This document shows, in pieces, positions 26,539 to 34,775 of a DNA stretch of 64,000 nucleotides (position 1 is the stretch's first letter; every line of letters begins with the position of its first letter). Source of the DNA: Luteibacter sp. UNC138MFCol5.1. GTDB taxonomy: Bacteria > Pseudomonadota > Gammaproteobacteria > Xanthomonadales > Rhodanobacteraceae. A program made the translations under genes and the position numbers. The stretch is from positions 378,053-442,052 of the forward strand of contig NZ_FODZ01000001.1 of NCBI RefSeq assembly GCF_900110505.1, written 5' to 3'. Under the pieces are notes generated by a model that was not told where the DNA came from, did no database searches, and was given only the letters and a program-made list of their open reading frames with translations.

Positions 26539-27186
26539 TCAGTCCGCCGGCACCAGCGCGATGAAGTTGCGCAGGCTGTAGTAGCGCTCGTGCTGTGGCC
26601 AGTCGACCGATGCGATGGCCTTGTGGCCGGCGGCCCAGGGTTCGTTGTCGAGGAGCACTTCGATCTGCGTCTTGCCGTTGCCCACGTTGCCGTAGAACAC
26701 CCGGATCCAGTGCACGTCGAGCGTGAGCGGTGCCGTGGCGATCGCGGCTTCGAGGGCCGAGAGTCCGTCTTCGGGAATCTCCATGGGTGCATCCTTCTCG
26801 CCGCGCAGCGTGAAGTCGCCGACGAACACCGTGAAGCGCTGCGTGCCGGCGCTCAGCTCGCGCACGGCGAGCTTCTTGCCGTTCACCACGTTCCAGCAGG
26901 CGGCGAGCACGACGTGGAAATCGTTGCGCGCGAAGCTTTCCAGCGCGTCGCGGCAGCCCGCCTTGCCCTGGCCGATGCCGCCGAAGCTTTCCTCGATGGT
27001 GCGCTCCTCGTCCAGCACGATGTCGATGTCGAGGCGGCCCATGCCGCCGTCCTTGCCTTCGTGCCAGATGCCGCGCACGGCGGGATAGTCCTCGCCTTCC
27101 GTAAGCAGCCAGTCCTCGTCGGGCTCGAGGGCGACGCCATGCTCGGCGAAAAGATCGATCAGGGTGTTCTGGATGAGACGGTCCAT
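26539..27186 (-). CDS. DUF6348 family protein
   Basis: 215 residues, soluble, acidic, no signal peptide. It starts MDRLIQNTLIDLFAEHG and has the features I associate with DUF6348: a GRLDIDIVLDEERTIEESFGG core, ALESFARNDFHVVLAACW and a closing WIRVFYGNVGNGKTQIEVLL. Function unknown; such proteins often appear as scattered single genes. The stop codon lies six bases from the tandem repeat array. No clear ribosome site is seen before the ATG at 27186. The family assignment is from memory of sequence style. Confidence 0.7.
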   Translation of the reverse strand: MDRLIQNTLIDLFAEHGVALEPDEDWLLTEGEDYPAVRGIWHEGKDGGMGRLDIDIVLDEERTIEESFGGIGQGKAGCRDALESFARNDFHVVLAACWNVVNGKKLAVRELSAGTQRFTVFVGDFTLRGEKDAPMEIPEDGLSALEAAIATAPLTLDVHWIRVFYGNVGNGKTQIEVLLDNEPWAAGHKAIASVDWPQHERYYSLRNFIALVPAD

Positions 27187-27214
27187 GGGGCATCCGTGGA
27201 AGGAAAGGCTGCGA

Positions 27215-28045
27215 TTATGCGCCGTCGGTAAGTCTACGCAGTGCGACCGCGGCCGAGGGATTGCGGACCTTCGCCGCGGCGATGAAGAACACGAAGACGT
27301 CGCGCGGTGCCGACGGAGCCTCGATGGCGGCCACGTGCGGCAGCGCCTCCGGATCGCCGCCCGCCGCCCATGTCGCGGCATGATCCGCCCACGTGCGTAG
27401 CGCCTTCGGTGTGTAACCGGTCGCCCGGTCGGCGACGCTCCGCATGAGGCGGGCGTAGATGAAGGGGCCCGTGATGTCCGCCATCGACGGGTAGTCCTCC
27501 GAGTCGGTAAAGACGGTGGCGACGCCGCGCTCGCGCGCGAGCGCCACCCAGCGTGGATCGAGGAAACTCTCGTGCCGCACCTCCACCGCATGGCGCAGGC
27601 GCAGGCCGCCGTGCTTCTCCGGCAGCAGATCGAGGAAGGCGGCGACGTCGTCCGGATCGAAGCGCCGCGTCGGCAGGAACTGCCAGAGCAACGGGCCCAG
27701 CCGGTCGCCGAGGGCGACGGCGCCGTCGAGGAAGGCCGCGATGCGCGTGCCGGTGGCGGCGAGCGATTTCGTCTGCACGATGTGCCGCGGCGCCTTCACC
27801 GAGAAGACGAACCCCTCCGGCGTCTGAGCGGCCCATCGGGCGTACGTGGCGGCGTCGGGCGCGCGGTAATAGGTGCCGTTGATCTCGATGGCACGTACAT
27901 GCGTGCTCGCGTATTCGAGCTCCCGCTTCTGCACCAGGCCCTCGGGATAGAACGGGCCGCGCCAGGCGGGAAATACCCATCCGCCCATGCCGGTGCGGAT
28001 GCGTCCCGACGCTGGAGCGCCGGCCTTGCTGCGTTTCGTCGCCAT
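27215..28045 (-). CDS. DUF72 family protein (YecE-like)
   Basis: 276 residues, TIM-barrel-like DUF72 family. Characteristic pieces: RIRTGMGGWVFPAWRGPFYP, YASTHVRAIEINGTYYRAP, FVFSVKAPRHIVQTKSL, LLWQFLPTRRFDPDD and AVEVRHESFLDPRW. Function is not established for the family. Start at ATG 28045 gives the basic leader ATKRSKAG. 28 bases upstream of DUF6348 on the same strand, so they may share a transcript. Divergent from the response regulator at 28145. Confidence 0.9.
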   Translation of the reverse strand: MATKRSKAGAPASGRIRTGMGGWVFPAWRGPFYPEGLVQKRELEYASTHVRAIEINGTYYRAPDAATYARWAAQTPEGFVFSVKAPRHIVQTKSLAATGTRIAAFLDGAVALGDRLGPLLWQFLPTRRFDPDDVAAFLDLLPEKHGGLRLRHAVEVRHESFLDPRWVALARERGVATVFTDSEDYPSMADITGPFIYARLMRSVADRATGYTPKALRTWADHAATWAAGGDPEALPHVAAIEAPSAPRDVFVFFIAAAKVRNPSAAVALRRLTDGA

Positions 28046-28144
28046 GATCACGATGCTCGCAACGGTTGGAGGGTACGTCCTTACACGCTTGTCGCCGAAA
28101 GATTGCGCGATACTCGTCCCTTTCGAGTTTCCCGACTGTGAACC

Positions 28145-28765
28145 ATGGCGCCCATACGAATCCTGACCGTCGATGACCATCCCCTCCTCCGCGAGGGCAT
28201 CGCGGCGGTACTCGAGGGCCATGACGGGCTGGAGCTCGTCGCCGAGGCCAGCACGGGCGAGGAAGCCATCGAACGCTACCGCGAGCATCTCCCCGACCTG
28301 ACCCTGATGGACCTGCAGATGCCCGGCATGGGTGGCATCGCGGCCATCGAAGCGATCCGCTCGGAGTTTCCGGAGGCGCGGATCCTGGTGCTGACCACTT
28401 ACCGTGGCGACGTGCAGGCCCTGCGCGCGTTCCGCGCGGGCGCGCAGGGTTACCTGCTCAAGAGCGAGCTGCGCAAGGACATGCTGGCGACCATCCACCA
28501 GATGATGGAAGGCAAGCGCCGCATTCCGGAGGAAATCGCGCAGGAGATGGCGGGCCACGCCGAGGACGACGAGCTGACCCCGCGCGAGACCCAGGTGCTC
28601 ACCCACGTGGCCCGCGGCGAGGCCAACCGGGATGTCGCCGGGGCCCTCGGCATCGCCGAGGAGACCGTCAAGGCGCACATGAAGAGCATCCTGGCCAAGC
28701 TCCAGGCCAACGACCGGACGCACGCGGTGGCGATCGCGCTCCGGCGGGGGATCATCGAGCTCTGA
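28145..28765 (+). CDS. NarL/FixJ-type response regulator, orphan
   Basis: 206 residues. Receiver domain about 5-120 with the acidic pocket at Asp10/Asp11 (TVDDHPLLREG), phospho-acceptor Asp56 (TLMDLQMPG) and Lys106 (GYLLKSELR). A LuxR-type helix-turn-helix follows (about 140-200): ELTPRETQVLTHVARGEANR then IAEETVKAHMKSILAKL. No histidine kinase is adjacent, so its partner is elsewhere. Spacing of the DNA-binding motif is normal and no residue appears lost. Confidence 0.93.
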   Translation: MAPIRILTVDDHPLLREGIAAVLEGHDGLELVAEASTGEEAIERYREHLPDLTLMDLQMPGMGGIAAIEAIRSEFPEARILVLTTYRGDVQALRAFRAGAQGYLLKSELRKDMLATIHQMMEGKRRIPEEIAQEMAGHAEDDELTPRETQVLTHVARGEANRDVAGALGIAEETVKAHMKSILAKLQANDRTHAVAIALRRGIIEL

Positions 28766-28859
28766 GGCGCTAGCCGATACCTTTGCCGCCGCCCCTACCG
28801 AAGGGTGGGAGCCGATCGCATCGGCGATCCCGCGGCAGCGGGCCCGTTCTCGACGGGAC

Positions 28860-29357
28860 TCAGGAAAGCGCCGTCGGCTGCTCGAACGGCATCGGCACGG
28901 CGCCGGTCGCGACGACCGCCCTGTCGGCCCGATCTTCCGCCTCGCCGTCGGCATCGACCACCAGCAGGATGCGGCCCGACTCGATCGTTTCCTCGAACTT
29001 CTGCCGCACGGGATCGGGCGACGAGGCGCCCATCAGCGCGGCCGTCCATCCGCCCACCAGCGCACCAGCGGCGCCCACCGCGAACGCGCCCGCGATCGTC
29101 ACGCCCAGCGGCGGGATCGCCATGGCCACCAGTCCGGCCAGCAGACCCGTGACGCCGCCCTCGGCCAGCCCGCGCACGGCGGCCGGCTTGAAGTCCGTAT
29201 GTTCGTCCTTGTCCTTCTCCGGGATGCGGTCGAGTTCGATGTCCGACCGGGCGATGAGCGACAGGTCCTCGTCGGGAACGCCGGCCTGCCGCGCGGCGGC
29301 CATGGCCGCACGGGCGCTGGCGAGGTCGGGCGTGCTGTAGACACGTCGGGTTTTCAT
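28860..29357 (-). CDS. glycine-rich membrane protein, stress-protein-like
   Basis: 165 residues. The N-terminal part (RRVYSTPDLASARAAMAAAR then DEDLSLIAR) resembles the general-stress 17M/DUF1269 type: a ferredoxin-like segment that ends before a hydrophobic glycine-zipper hairpin (GVTGLLAGLVAMAIPPLGVT and IAGAFAVGAAGALVGGW). The C-terminal part (GRILLVVDADGEAEDRA) is again soluble. AGGAG precedes the ATG at 29357. Function unknown; likely inner-membrane associated. It is convergent with the response regulator. Confidence 0.75.
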   Translation of the reverse strand: MKTRRVYSTPDLASARAAMAAARQAGVPDEDLSLIARSDIELDRIPEKDKDEHTDFKPAAVRGLAEGGVTGLLAGLVAMAIPPLGVTIAGAFAVGAAGALVGGWTAALMGASSPDPVRQKFEETIESGRILLVVDADGEAEDRADRAVVATGAVPMPFEQPTALS

Positions 29358-29472
29358 CGCGGCTCCTGAGGATGAGGTCGCTCCGATGGTTCCGCCGCGT
29401 GGGTCGAACCGGTGTGACGGGACGATCAAGCGTGTCGCTCCCGACGATTACGAATGAAACCGCTCATGTAAT

Positions 29473-29491
29473 TGCTCTGAGAATCATTCGC
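29473..29491. promoter_or_regulatory. weak Fur-box candidate before the FecA-like gene
   Basis: TGCTCTGAGAATCATTCGC shares the AATCATT half and 11 of 19 positions with the Fur consensus. It sits 42 bases before the receptor start in an A/T-rich patch, as expected for an iron-repressed promoter. The match is partial. Confidence 0.45.
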
Positions 29492-29532
29492 ACTTACGAT
29501 GGCCGTTTTTCGCCCGAGCAAAGGCCGCGTTC

Positions 29533-31746
29533 ATGCCGTTCCGCCCCACCGCCCTCGCCTTCGCGCTGGCCGGCGTCCTCGCCGCCGCCCACGCACGGGC
29601 CCAGGACGCCGCCCCGCCGCCCGCCACCGAGCTGGAGGGCATGAAGGTCGTCGGCGACTGGCTGGGCGAGGCCTCGCGGAACGTCGTCGAAAACCATCCC
29701 GGCGCGCGCACCGTGGTCCGTCGCGAGCAACTGCGCGAGGCCGGGGCGATCAACCTCCGCGACGCGCTGCGCCGGATTCCGGGCGTGCAGGTGCAGGAGA
29801 GCAATGGCACGGGCGGCAGCGACGTCTCGCTGAACGTCGGCGTGCGCGGCCTGACCGCGCGACTCTCCCCTCGCTCGACGATCCTGCTGGACGGCGTTCC
29901 GCTCGCCGTCGCACCGTACGGCCAGCCGCAGGTCTCGATGGCGCCGGTGGGCCTGGGCAACCTGCAGGCGGTGGACGTCGTGCGTGGCGGCGGTTCCGTG
30001 CGCTACGGGCCGCAGAACGTCGGCGGCATCATCAACTTCGTCACGCGCGACATCCCGCGGGACTTCGGCGGCAGCGCGGGCGTGCAGTTCCAGGGCGGCG
30101 AGCACGGCGGCATCCGGACGAATTCGAACGTCCTCGTCGGCGGCACCACGGCGAACGGTCTCGGCGTGGCGCTGCTGTACAACGGCCTGCACGGCCCCGG
30201 CTTCCGCGAGCGCGAAGACAACGAGAGCATCGACGACCTCATGCTCAAGGCGAAGTACGCGATCACGAACGACGACACACTCACCGGCAGCATCCACCAC
30301 TACGACGGCCAGGCGGGGATGCCGGGCGGCCTGAACCAGGCGGATTACGACGCCGACCCGTTCCAGTCGCGCCGCCCGTTCGACGATTTCCACGGTCGTC
30401 GCACCGACTACGTGCTGAAGTACAGCCACGTCGACGATCGCCGCAGCTTCGAGGTGCAGACGTACTATTCCGACAGCTTCCGCGGCAGCCACATCGAGAC
30501 GATCACGGCGAACGCCAACGGTACGTATGCCCACCAGCTGATCGCCTATCCGCGCAACTACCACGTGTTCGCGATCGAGCCGCGCTATTCGCAGCTGTTC
30601 GACTGGGGCCAGGTCACGCACGAGATCGGCGTCGGCTACCGGTACACGAGCGAGGCGATGCACGAGCGCACGCTGCGCAACAACCGCTACGTCTCGAACC
30701 TGCCGTACACGCCCTACGACAGCTTCCCCTACGGCGGCTCATACGTGCTCTCCGGAGATAACACCGGTAGCAACGAGGCGCACGCGTTCTATCTCGACGA
30801 CACGATCAACGCCGGCAACTGGACGATCACGCCCGGCATCCGCTACGAACGCATCGACAGCGAGTGGCAGGCGCATCCGGGCGGCACGGTGATCGTGCGT
30901 GGGCCGACGTCGCGCCAGAAGGATTACTCGAAGCCGTTGCCGTCGCTCAACGTGATCTATCACCTCGACGACGCGTGGAAGCTCTACGCGAACGCCGAAA
31001 CCTCGTTCGGCTCGCTCCAGTACTTCCAGATCGGCCAGAAGGATTCGAACAACCGCTTCGCGGCGGGACTGAAACCGGAGACGGCGCGCACGTACGAGAT
31101 CGGCACGCGCTACGACACGAAGGCATGGGGCGGCGAAGTCTCGCTGTTCCGCATCAACTTCGATCACGAGCTCCAGCTCGTGGGCCGCCTGCCGAACGTG
31201 CCCGATTCCTATGAAGGCTGGACGAGCCTCGGTGCCACGACGCACAAGGGCATCGAATCCGCCGCGCACGTCGACTTCGGCGCTTTCAGCGACGCGCTCG
31301 AGGGCCTCACGCTGTGGGGCACCGCGACGTACACGCACGCCTTCTACAAGCACGGCTCGTTCGCCGGCAAGGACCTGCCGTTCTACTCCCGCCGTACCGC
31401 GAACCTCGGTCTGCGCTACGGCATCGCGCAGTGGACGTTCAACCTCGATGCCTTCTCGCAGTCGCGCCAGCATTCGCCAGGCTCGCCCAGCTTCGATCCC
31501 GCGAACCCGACCGCGTACGTCACGGAGCCCTCGCCCGAGGGCGATCTCGGTGACATCCCCGGCTGGACGACGTGGAACGCGCGGGCGGAATACGCGTTCG
31601 GGCCCGCATACTCGAACCTCCGCCTCGGTCTCGGCGTGAAGAACCTCGCCGACAAACGCTATTTCACGCGCTCGACGGACAACAACGACGGCATCTACGT
31701 CGGCCAGCCGCGCACCTTCTTCGTCCAGGCCTCGGTGGACTTCTGA
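29533..31746 (+). CDS. FecA-like TonB-dependent siderophore receptor
   Basis: Outer-membrane receptor of 737 residues with a signal peptide ending AAAHARAQ. The plug follows directly (LREAGAINLRDALRRIPGVQ), so the extra N-terminal signalling domain of E. coli FecA is missing. Plug and early barrel are strongly FecA-like: NVGVRGLTARLSPRSTILLD, DGVPLAVAPYGQPQVSMAPV, VRGGGSVRYGPQNVGGIINF. The barrel ends QASVDF with a terminal Phe. Probable substrate is ferric citrate or another ferric siderophore. Two bases separate it from the PepSY gene. A Fur-like site precedes it. Confidence 0.92.
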   Translation: MPFRPTALAFALAGVLAAAHARAQDAAPPPATELEGMKVVGDWLGEASRNVVENHPGARTVVRREQLREAGAINLRDALRRIPGVQVQESNGTGGSDVSLNVGVRGLTARLSPRSTILLDGVPLAVAPYGQPQVSMAPVGLGNLQAVDVVRGGGSVRYGPQNVGGIINFVTRDIPRDFGGSAGVQFQGGEHGGIRTNSNVLVGGTTANGLGVALLYNGLHGPGFREREDNESIDDLMLKAKYAITNDDTLTGSIHHYDGQAGMPGGLNQADYDADPFQSRRPFDDFHGRRTDYVLKYSHVDDRRSFEVQTYYSDSFRGSHIETITANANGTYAHQLIAYPRNYHVFAIEPRYSQLFDWGQVTHEIGVGYRYTSEAMHERTLRNNRYVSNLPYTPYDSFPYGGSYVLSGDNTGSNEAHAFYLDDTINAGNWTITPGIRYERIDSEWQAHPGGTVIVRGPTSRQKDYSKPLPSLNVIYHLDDAWKLYANAETSFGSLQYFQIGQKDSNNRFAAGLKPETARTYEIGTRYDTKAWGGEVSLFRINFDHELQLVGRLPNVPDSYEGWTSLGATTHKGIESAAHVDFGAFSDALEGLTLWGTATYTHAFYKHGSFAGKDLPFYSRRTANLGLRYGIAQWTFNLDAFSQSRQHSPGSPSFDPANPTAYVTEPSPEGDLGDIPGWTTWNARAEYAFGPAYSNLRLGLGVKNLADKRYFTRSTDNNDGIYVGQPRTFFVQASVDF

Positions 31747-31748
31747 GC

Positions 31749-32825
31749 ATGAGCCCGCACCCGCGCAGGTTTCGCAGCACGCTCAAGACCCTGCACCTCT
31801 GGCTGGGCCTGAGCCTCGGCCTCGTGCTGGCGCTGGTGACGCTGTCCGGCAGCGTGCTGTTGTTCGAAGAGCCTCTGTTCGCGGCCGGCCACCCGGAACT
31901 GGCATCGCGACCGCTGCCCGACCTGGCGACGCAGGGGCGTTCGCTACGGGCGATCCTCGCCTCGGACGACGGCAAGGCGCTGCGCGGACTCTCGCTGCCC
32001 GACGCGGAGCTGCCGGTGTGGGAAGGCAACGAACGCGGCGGCAACCGCGTGTACTTCGATGCGACGACCGGCGAGCGTCTGCTGCGGCGGACGAAGTCGG
32101 GCGACGGGCTGCTGACCCTGCTCGACTGGCACACCCACCTGCTGTCCGGCGAAGTGGGCGAAACGGTGCTCGGCGTCGTCGCCTGCAGCGGGCTCTTCAT
32201 GTTGTTCTCGGGCGCATGGCTCTACTGGCCGGGGCGACAGCGCGCGCTGCGGCACCTCAAGCCGCACACGAACCCGCCCATCCTGCGCTGGGGGAGCCTT
32301 CACCGGTTCGTCGGCGTCGTCGCCCTGCCCCTGCTCATCGTGATGATCGGCACCGGCACCACGATGGCCTACCGGGGCGCGGTGCGGAGCGGACTGGCGT
32401 CGGCTTTCGGCGAACGCCCGCCCGCGCGACCGCCGAAGATCGCGCCCGGCACCGCGCCGATCGACTGGCCCGCGGTGCTCGCCGCCGCGCAGGCGGCGGC
32501 GCCCGAGGCCCAACTGACGCGGGTGACGCTTCCCGCGAAGGACAACGGCACGGTGGTCCTTCGCATTCGGCGGCCCGGTGAATGGAACCTCGCGGGACGC
32601 AGTTCGTTGTGGCTCGATCCGGCCACCGCGACGGTGATCGGTGGCGACGACGCGACGAAGCTCGGTCCCGGTGGACGTCTCGCCAACGCGCTCTTCCCGA
32701 TCCACTCGGCGGCGGTCGGCGGCCTGACGTGGCGTGTCGTGGCCTGCATCACCGGGCTGTTGCCGATGTTCCTCCTGGTGACCGGATTCCTGTTCTGGCG
32801 CGCGCGGCGCAGGCACAAGCGCTGA
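31749..32825 (+). CDS. PepSY-associated membrane protein, probable siderophore/iron reductase
   Basis: 358 residues with four membrane helices: about 17-40 (LWLGLSLGLVLALVTLSGSV), about 145-165, about 185-205 and about 330-350. Conserved His-containing segments KTLHLWLGL, DWHTHLLSGEVGE and LHRFVGVV fit the PepSY_TM (PiuB/FsrB-like) family, in which they bind heme; such proteins reduce ferric siderophores at the inner membrane. It begins two bases after the FecA-like gene, so both are co-translated in an iron-uptake operon. Confidence 0.88.
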   Translation: MSPHPRRFRSTLKTLHLWLGLSLGLVLALVTLSGSVLLFEEPLFAAGHPELASRPLPDLATQGRSLRAILASDDGKALRGLSLPDAELPVWEGNERGGNRVYFDATTGERLLRRTKSGDGLLTLLDWHTHLLSGEVGETVLGVVACSGLFMLFSGAWLYWPGRQRALRHLKPHTNPPILRWGSLHRFVGVVALPLLIVMIGTGTTMAYRGAVRSGLASAFGERPPARPPKIAPGTAPIDWPAVLAAAQAAAPEAQLTRVTLPAKDNGTVVLRIRRPGEWNLAGRSSLWLDPATATVIGGDDATKLGPGGRLANALFPIHSAAVGGLTWRVVACITGLLPMFLLVTGFLFWRARRRHKR

Positions 32826-32943
32826 ATCGGCGCCGACGCGCGCATCGAGATGCGCCGCAAGAACCCGTTCGCGCCATGGCGCCGCCACATCCGCGTCCCA
32901 GGCGGCGTCCTATCCTCCCGACGCCAACGCCAAGGAGATCCGC

Positions 32944-33738
32944 ATGCGCCGCACCCTGCTCGCCCTCGCCGCCTTCATCGCCCTGCCCGCCGCCGCGGAC
33001 ACCAACCCGCTGTGGACGCAACCGGTCGCTCCGCATGCGATCTACGGCAACACGTACTTCGTGGGCATGAAGGGCCTCTCCGCGATCCTGGTGACCTCGC
33101 CGCAGGGGCATGTGCTCATCGACGTGCCCATGGAAGCCAACGTGGCCACGATCGAGGCGAACATCCGCAAGCTCGGCTTCCGCGTGGAGGACATCAAGGT
33201 GATCCTCAACTCCCACGCCCATTTCGATCATGCCGGCGGCATCGCGACGCTGGCGAAGGACAGCGGCGCGGTCGTGCGCGCCACCACCGCCGGTGCGAAG
33301 GAGCTTCGCCTCGGCGGCGACGATCCGAGCGATCCGCAGCATGGCGAGGCGCCGCTGTTCGCGAAGGTGGATGCGAAAGGCGATGTCGCCGACGGCACCG
33401 TGGTGCGCGTGGGACCGCTTGCGCTCACCGCGCACATCACGCCCGGCCACACGGCCGGTGGCACCGCCTGGACGTGGCGGTCGTGCGAGAACGGCGCGTG
33501 CAAGACCATCGCCTATGTCGACAGCCTGTTCGCGTTCTCGGCGGACGGGTATCGCTACAGCGACCATCCCGCGTTCGTCGCCGCGTACCGCAAGACGTTC
33601 GATCGCGTCGCCGCGTTGCCGTGCGACATCCTCGTCACGCCGCATCCGGAGCAGGGCGAAGGCAAGACGTGCGGGGAATACGCGGACGCCGGGCGCAAGC
33701 GACTCGACGAGAAGCTGGCCCAGGAAGCCGGGAAGTAA
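32944..33738 (+). CDS. subclass B3 metallo-beta-lactamase
   Basis: 264 residues, signal peptide ending LPAAA (cut before DTNP), so periplasmic. Zinc ligands of a B3 enzyme are all present: His91, His93, Asp95, His96 in ILNSHAHFDHAGG; His169 in HITPGHTAGGTAW; His234 in LVTPHPEQ. The B3-typical ITPGHTAGGTAWTW and a pair of cysteines are also present. AAGGAGAT sits at ideal spacing before the ATG. Neighbours are unrelated, no integron or transposon is visible, and base composition matches the surroundings, so it looks like a resident gene. Which beta-lactams it hydrolyses cannot be read from sequence. Confidence 0.92.
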   Translation: MRRTLLALAAFIALPAAADTNPLWTQPVAPHAIYGNTYFVGMKGLSAILVTSPQGHVLIDVPMEANVATIEANIRKLGFRVEDIKVILNSHAHFDHAGGIATLAKDSGAVVRATTAGAKELRLGGDDPSDPQHGEAPLFAKVDAKGDVADGTVVRVGPLALTAHITPGHTAGGTAWTWRSCENGACKTIAYVDSLFAFSADGYRYSDHPAFVAAYRKTFDRVAALPCDILVTPHPEQGEGKTCGEYADAGRKRLDEKLAQEAGK

Positions 33739-33813
33739 CCCGCGTCACCGAGGCCGTGCCCGCCGCCGCGGGATGGCCGATACGATCGGCTCCCGCCTGC
33801 CGGTGGTGGGTGG

Positions 33814-34704
33814 CTAGGCGCCGAGCATCGCCCCGATCCGCGCGTCCTTCTCTGCCCACAGCGCGTTGATCCATAGCTGGAAGCGTTCGCGGAACGCCGC
33901 GTCGTTCTCGTAATCGCCGCGCATGGCGGCGGGAATCGGCAGGCGACGGATGTGCATGCGCACCTCGCGGATGCGGCCCGCGATCATGTCCATCATCGTG
34001 GCGGGGCCATCCGGATACACGATGGTCACGTCGAGGATCTGCCGGATCGCATCGCCCATCGCGTCGATCACGAAGGCGACGCCGCCAGCCTTCGGCTTGA
34101 GCAGGTGCGCGTAGGGCGATTGCTGCGCGTCGTGCTTGGCGCGCGTGAATCGCGTGCCCTCGGTGAAGTTCATCACCGAGACGGGCAGGTGGCGGAACTT
34201 CTCGCATGCGCGCCGCGTGGCGTCGCGATCCTTGCCGCGGAGTTCCGGCCGTGCCTCGAGCTGCTGGCGCGAATGACGCTTCATGAAGGGGAAATCGAGC
34301 GCCCACCACGCGGGTCCGAGCAGCGGCACCCAGATCAGCTCGCTCTTGAGGAAGAAGCGCATGAACGGAATGCGGCGGTTGAACACCCGCTGCAGCGCGG
34401 GGATGTCGACCCAGCTCTGGTGGTTGCACACCACCAGATAATTCTCACGATACGAAAGTCCCTCGTCGCCTTCGACGATCCAGCGGGTTCTCGTGAACGC
34501 GCCGAACAGCCAGCCGTTGAAGCCGAGCCAGCTCTCCGCGATGCCCACCAGCATGGCGCCGATCGACCGACGCACCGCCTGCACAGGCACCAGCAGGCGC
34601 AGCAGGGTCAGGGCGAACAGCGGCAGCACGTGCAGCACGGTGCTGACGATGAGCAGCAGGCAGGCGAGGGGAACGCGCAGGAAGGTCGGAAGCGAGGCGA
34701 ACAT
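33814..34704 (-). CDS. YihG-like 1-acylglycerol-3-phosphate acyltransferase
   Basis: 296 residues. An N-terminal membrane stretch (LACLLLIVSTVLHVLPLFAL) is followed by the PlsC-type domain with the HX4D motif NHQSWVD (His95-Asp100), FLKSELIWVPLLGPAWW and the phosphate-binding NFTEGTRF (181-185). This order and length match the YihG branch rather than the shorter PlsC. Role: acyl transfer to lysophosphatidic acid in phospholipid synthesis, at the inner membrane. Monocistronic; ligD lies upstream on the same strand. Confidence 0.88.
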   Translation of the reverse strand: MFASLPTFLRVPLACLLLIVSTVLHVLPLFALTLLRLLVPVQAVRRSIGAMLVGIAESWLGFNGWLFGAFTRTRWIVEGDEGLSYRENYLVVCNHQSWVDIPALQRVFNRRIPFMRFFLKSELIWVPLLGPAWWALDFPFMKRHSRQQLEARPELRGKDRDATRRACEKFRHLPVSVMNFTEGTRFTRAKHDAQQSPYAHLLKPKAGGVAFVIDAMGDAIRQILDVTIVYPDGPATMMDMIAGRIREVRMHIRRLPIPAAMRGDYENDAAFRERFQLWINALWAEKDARIGAMLGA

Positions 34705-34751
34705 GGGTAACGGGATGGGGAAGATGCACGGAGTCTACATGACCCGCCCTC

Positions 34752-34775
34752 GACGCCCCGCACCGACGGGGCGTC
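34752..34775. terminator. hairpin just after ligD
   Basis: GACGCCCC (34752-34759) and GGGGCGTC (34768-34775) form an 8-bp stem with an 8-base loop at the 3' end of ligD. No T run follows in either direction, so it is a hairpin of uncertain terminator strength. Confidence 0.4.

Noticed and set aside
32944-33738. Mobile origin of the beta-lactamase gene
   Set aside because: No integron site, transposase, inverted repeat or composition shift was seen around it.
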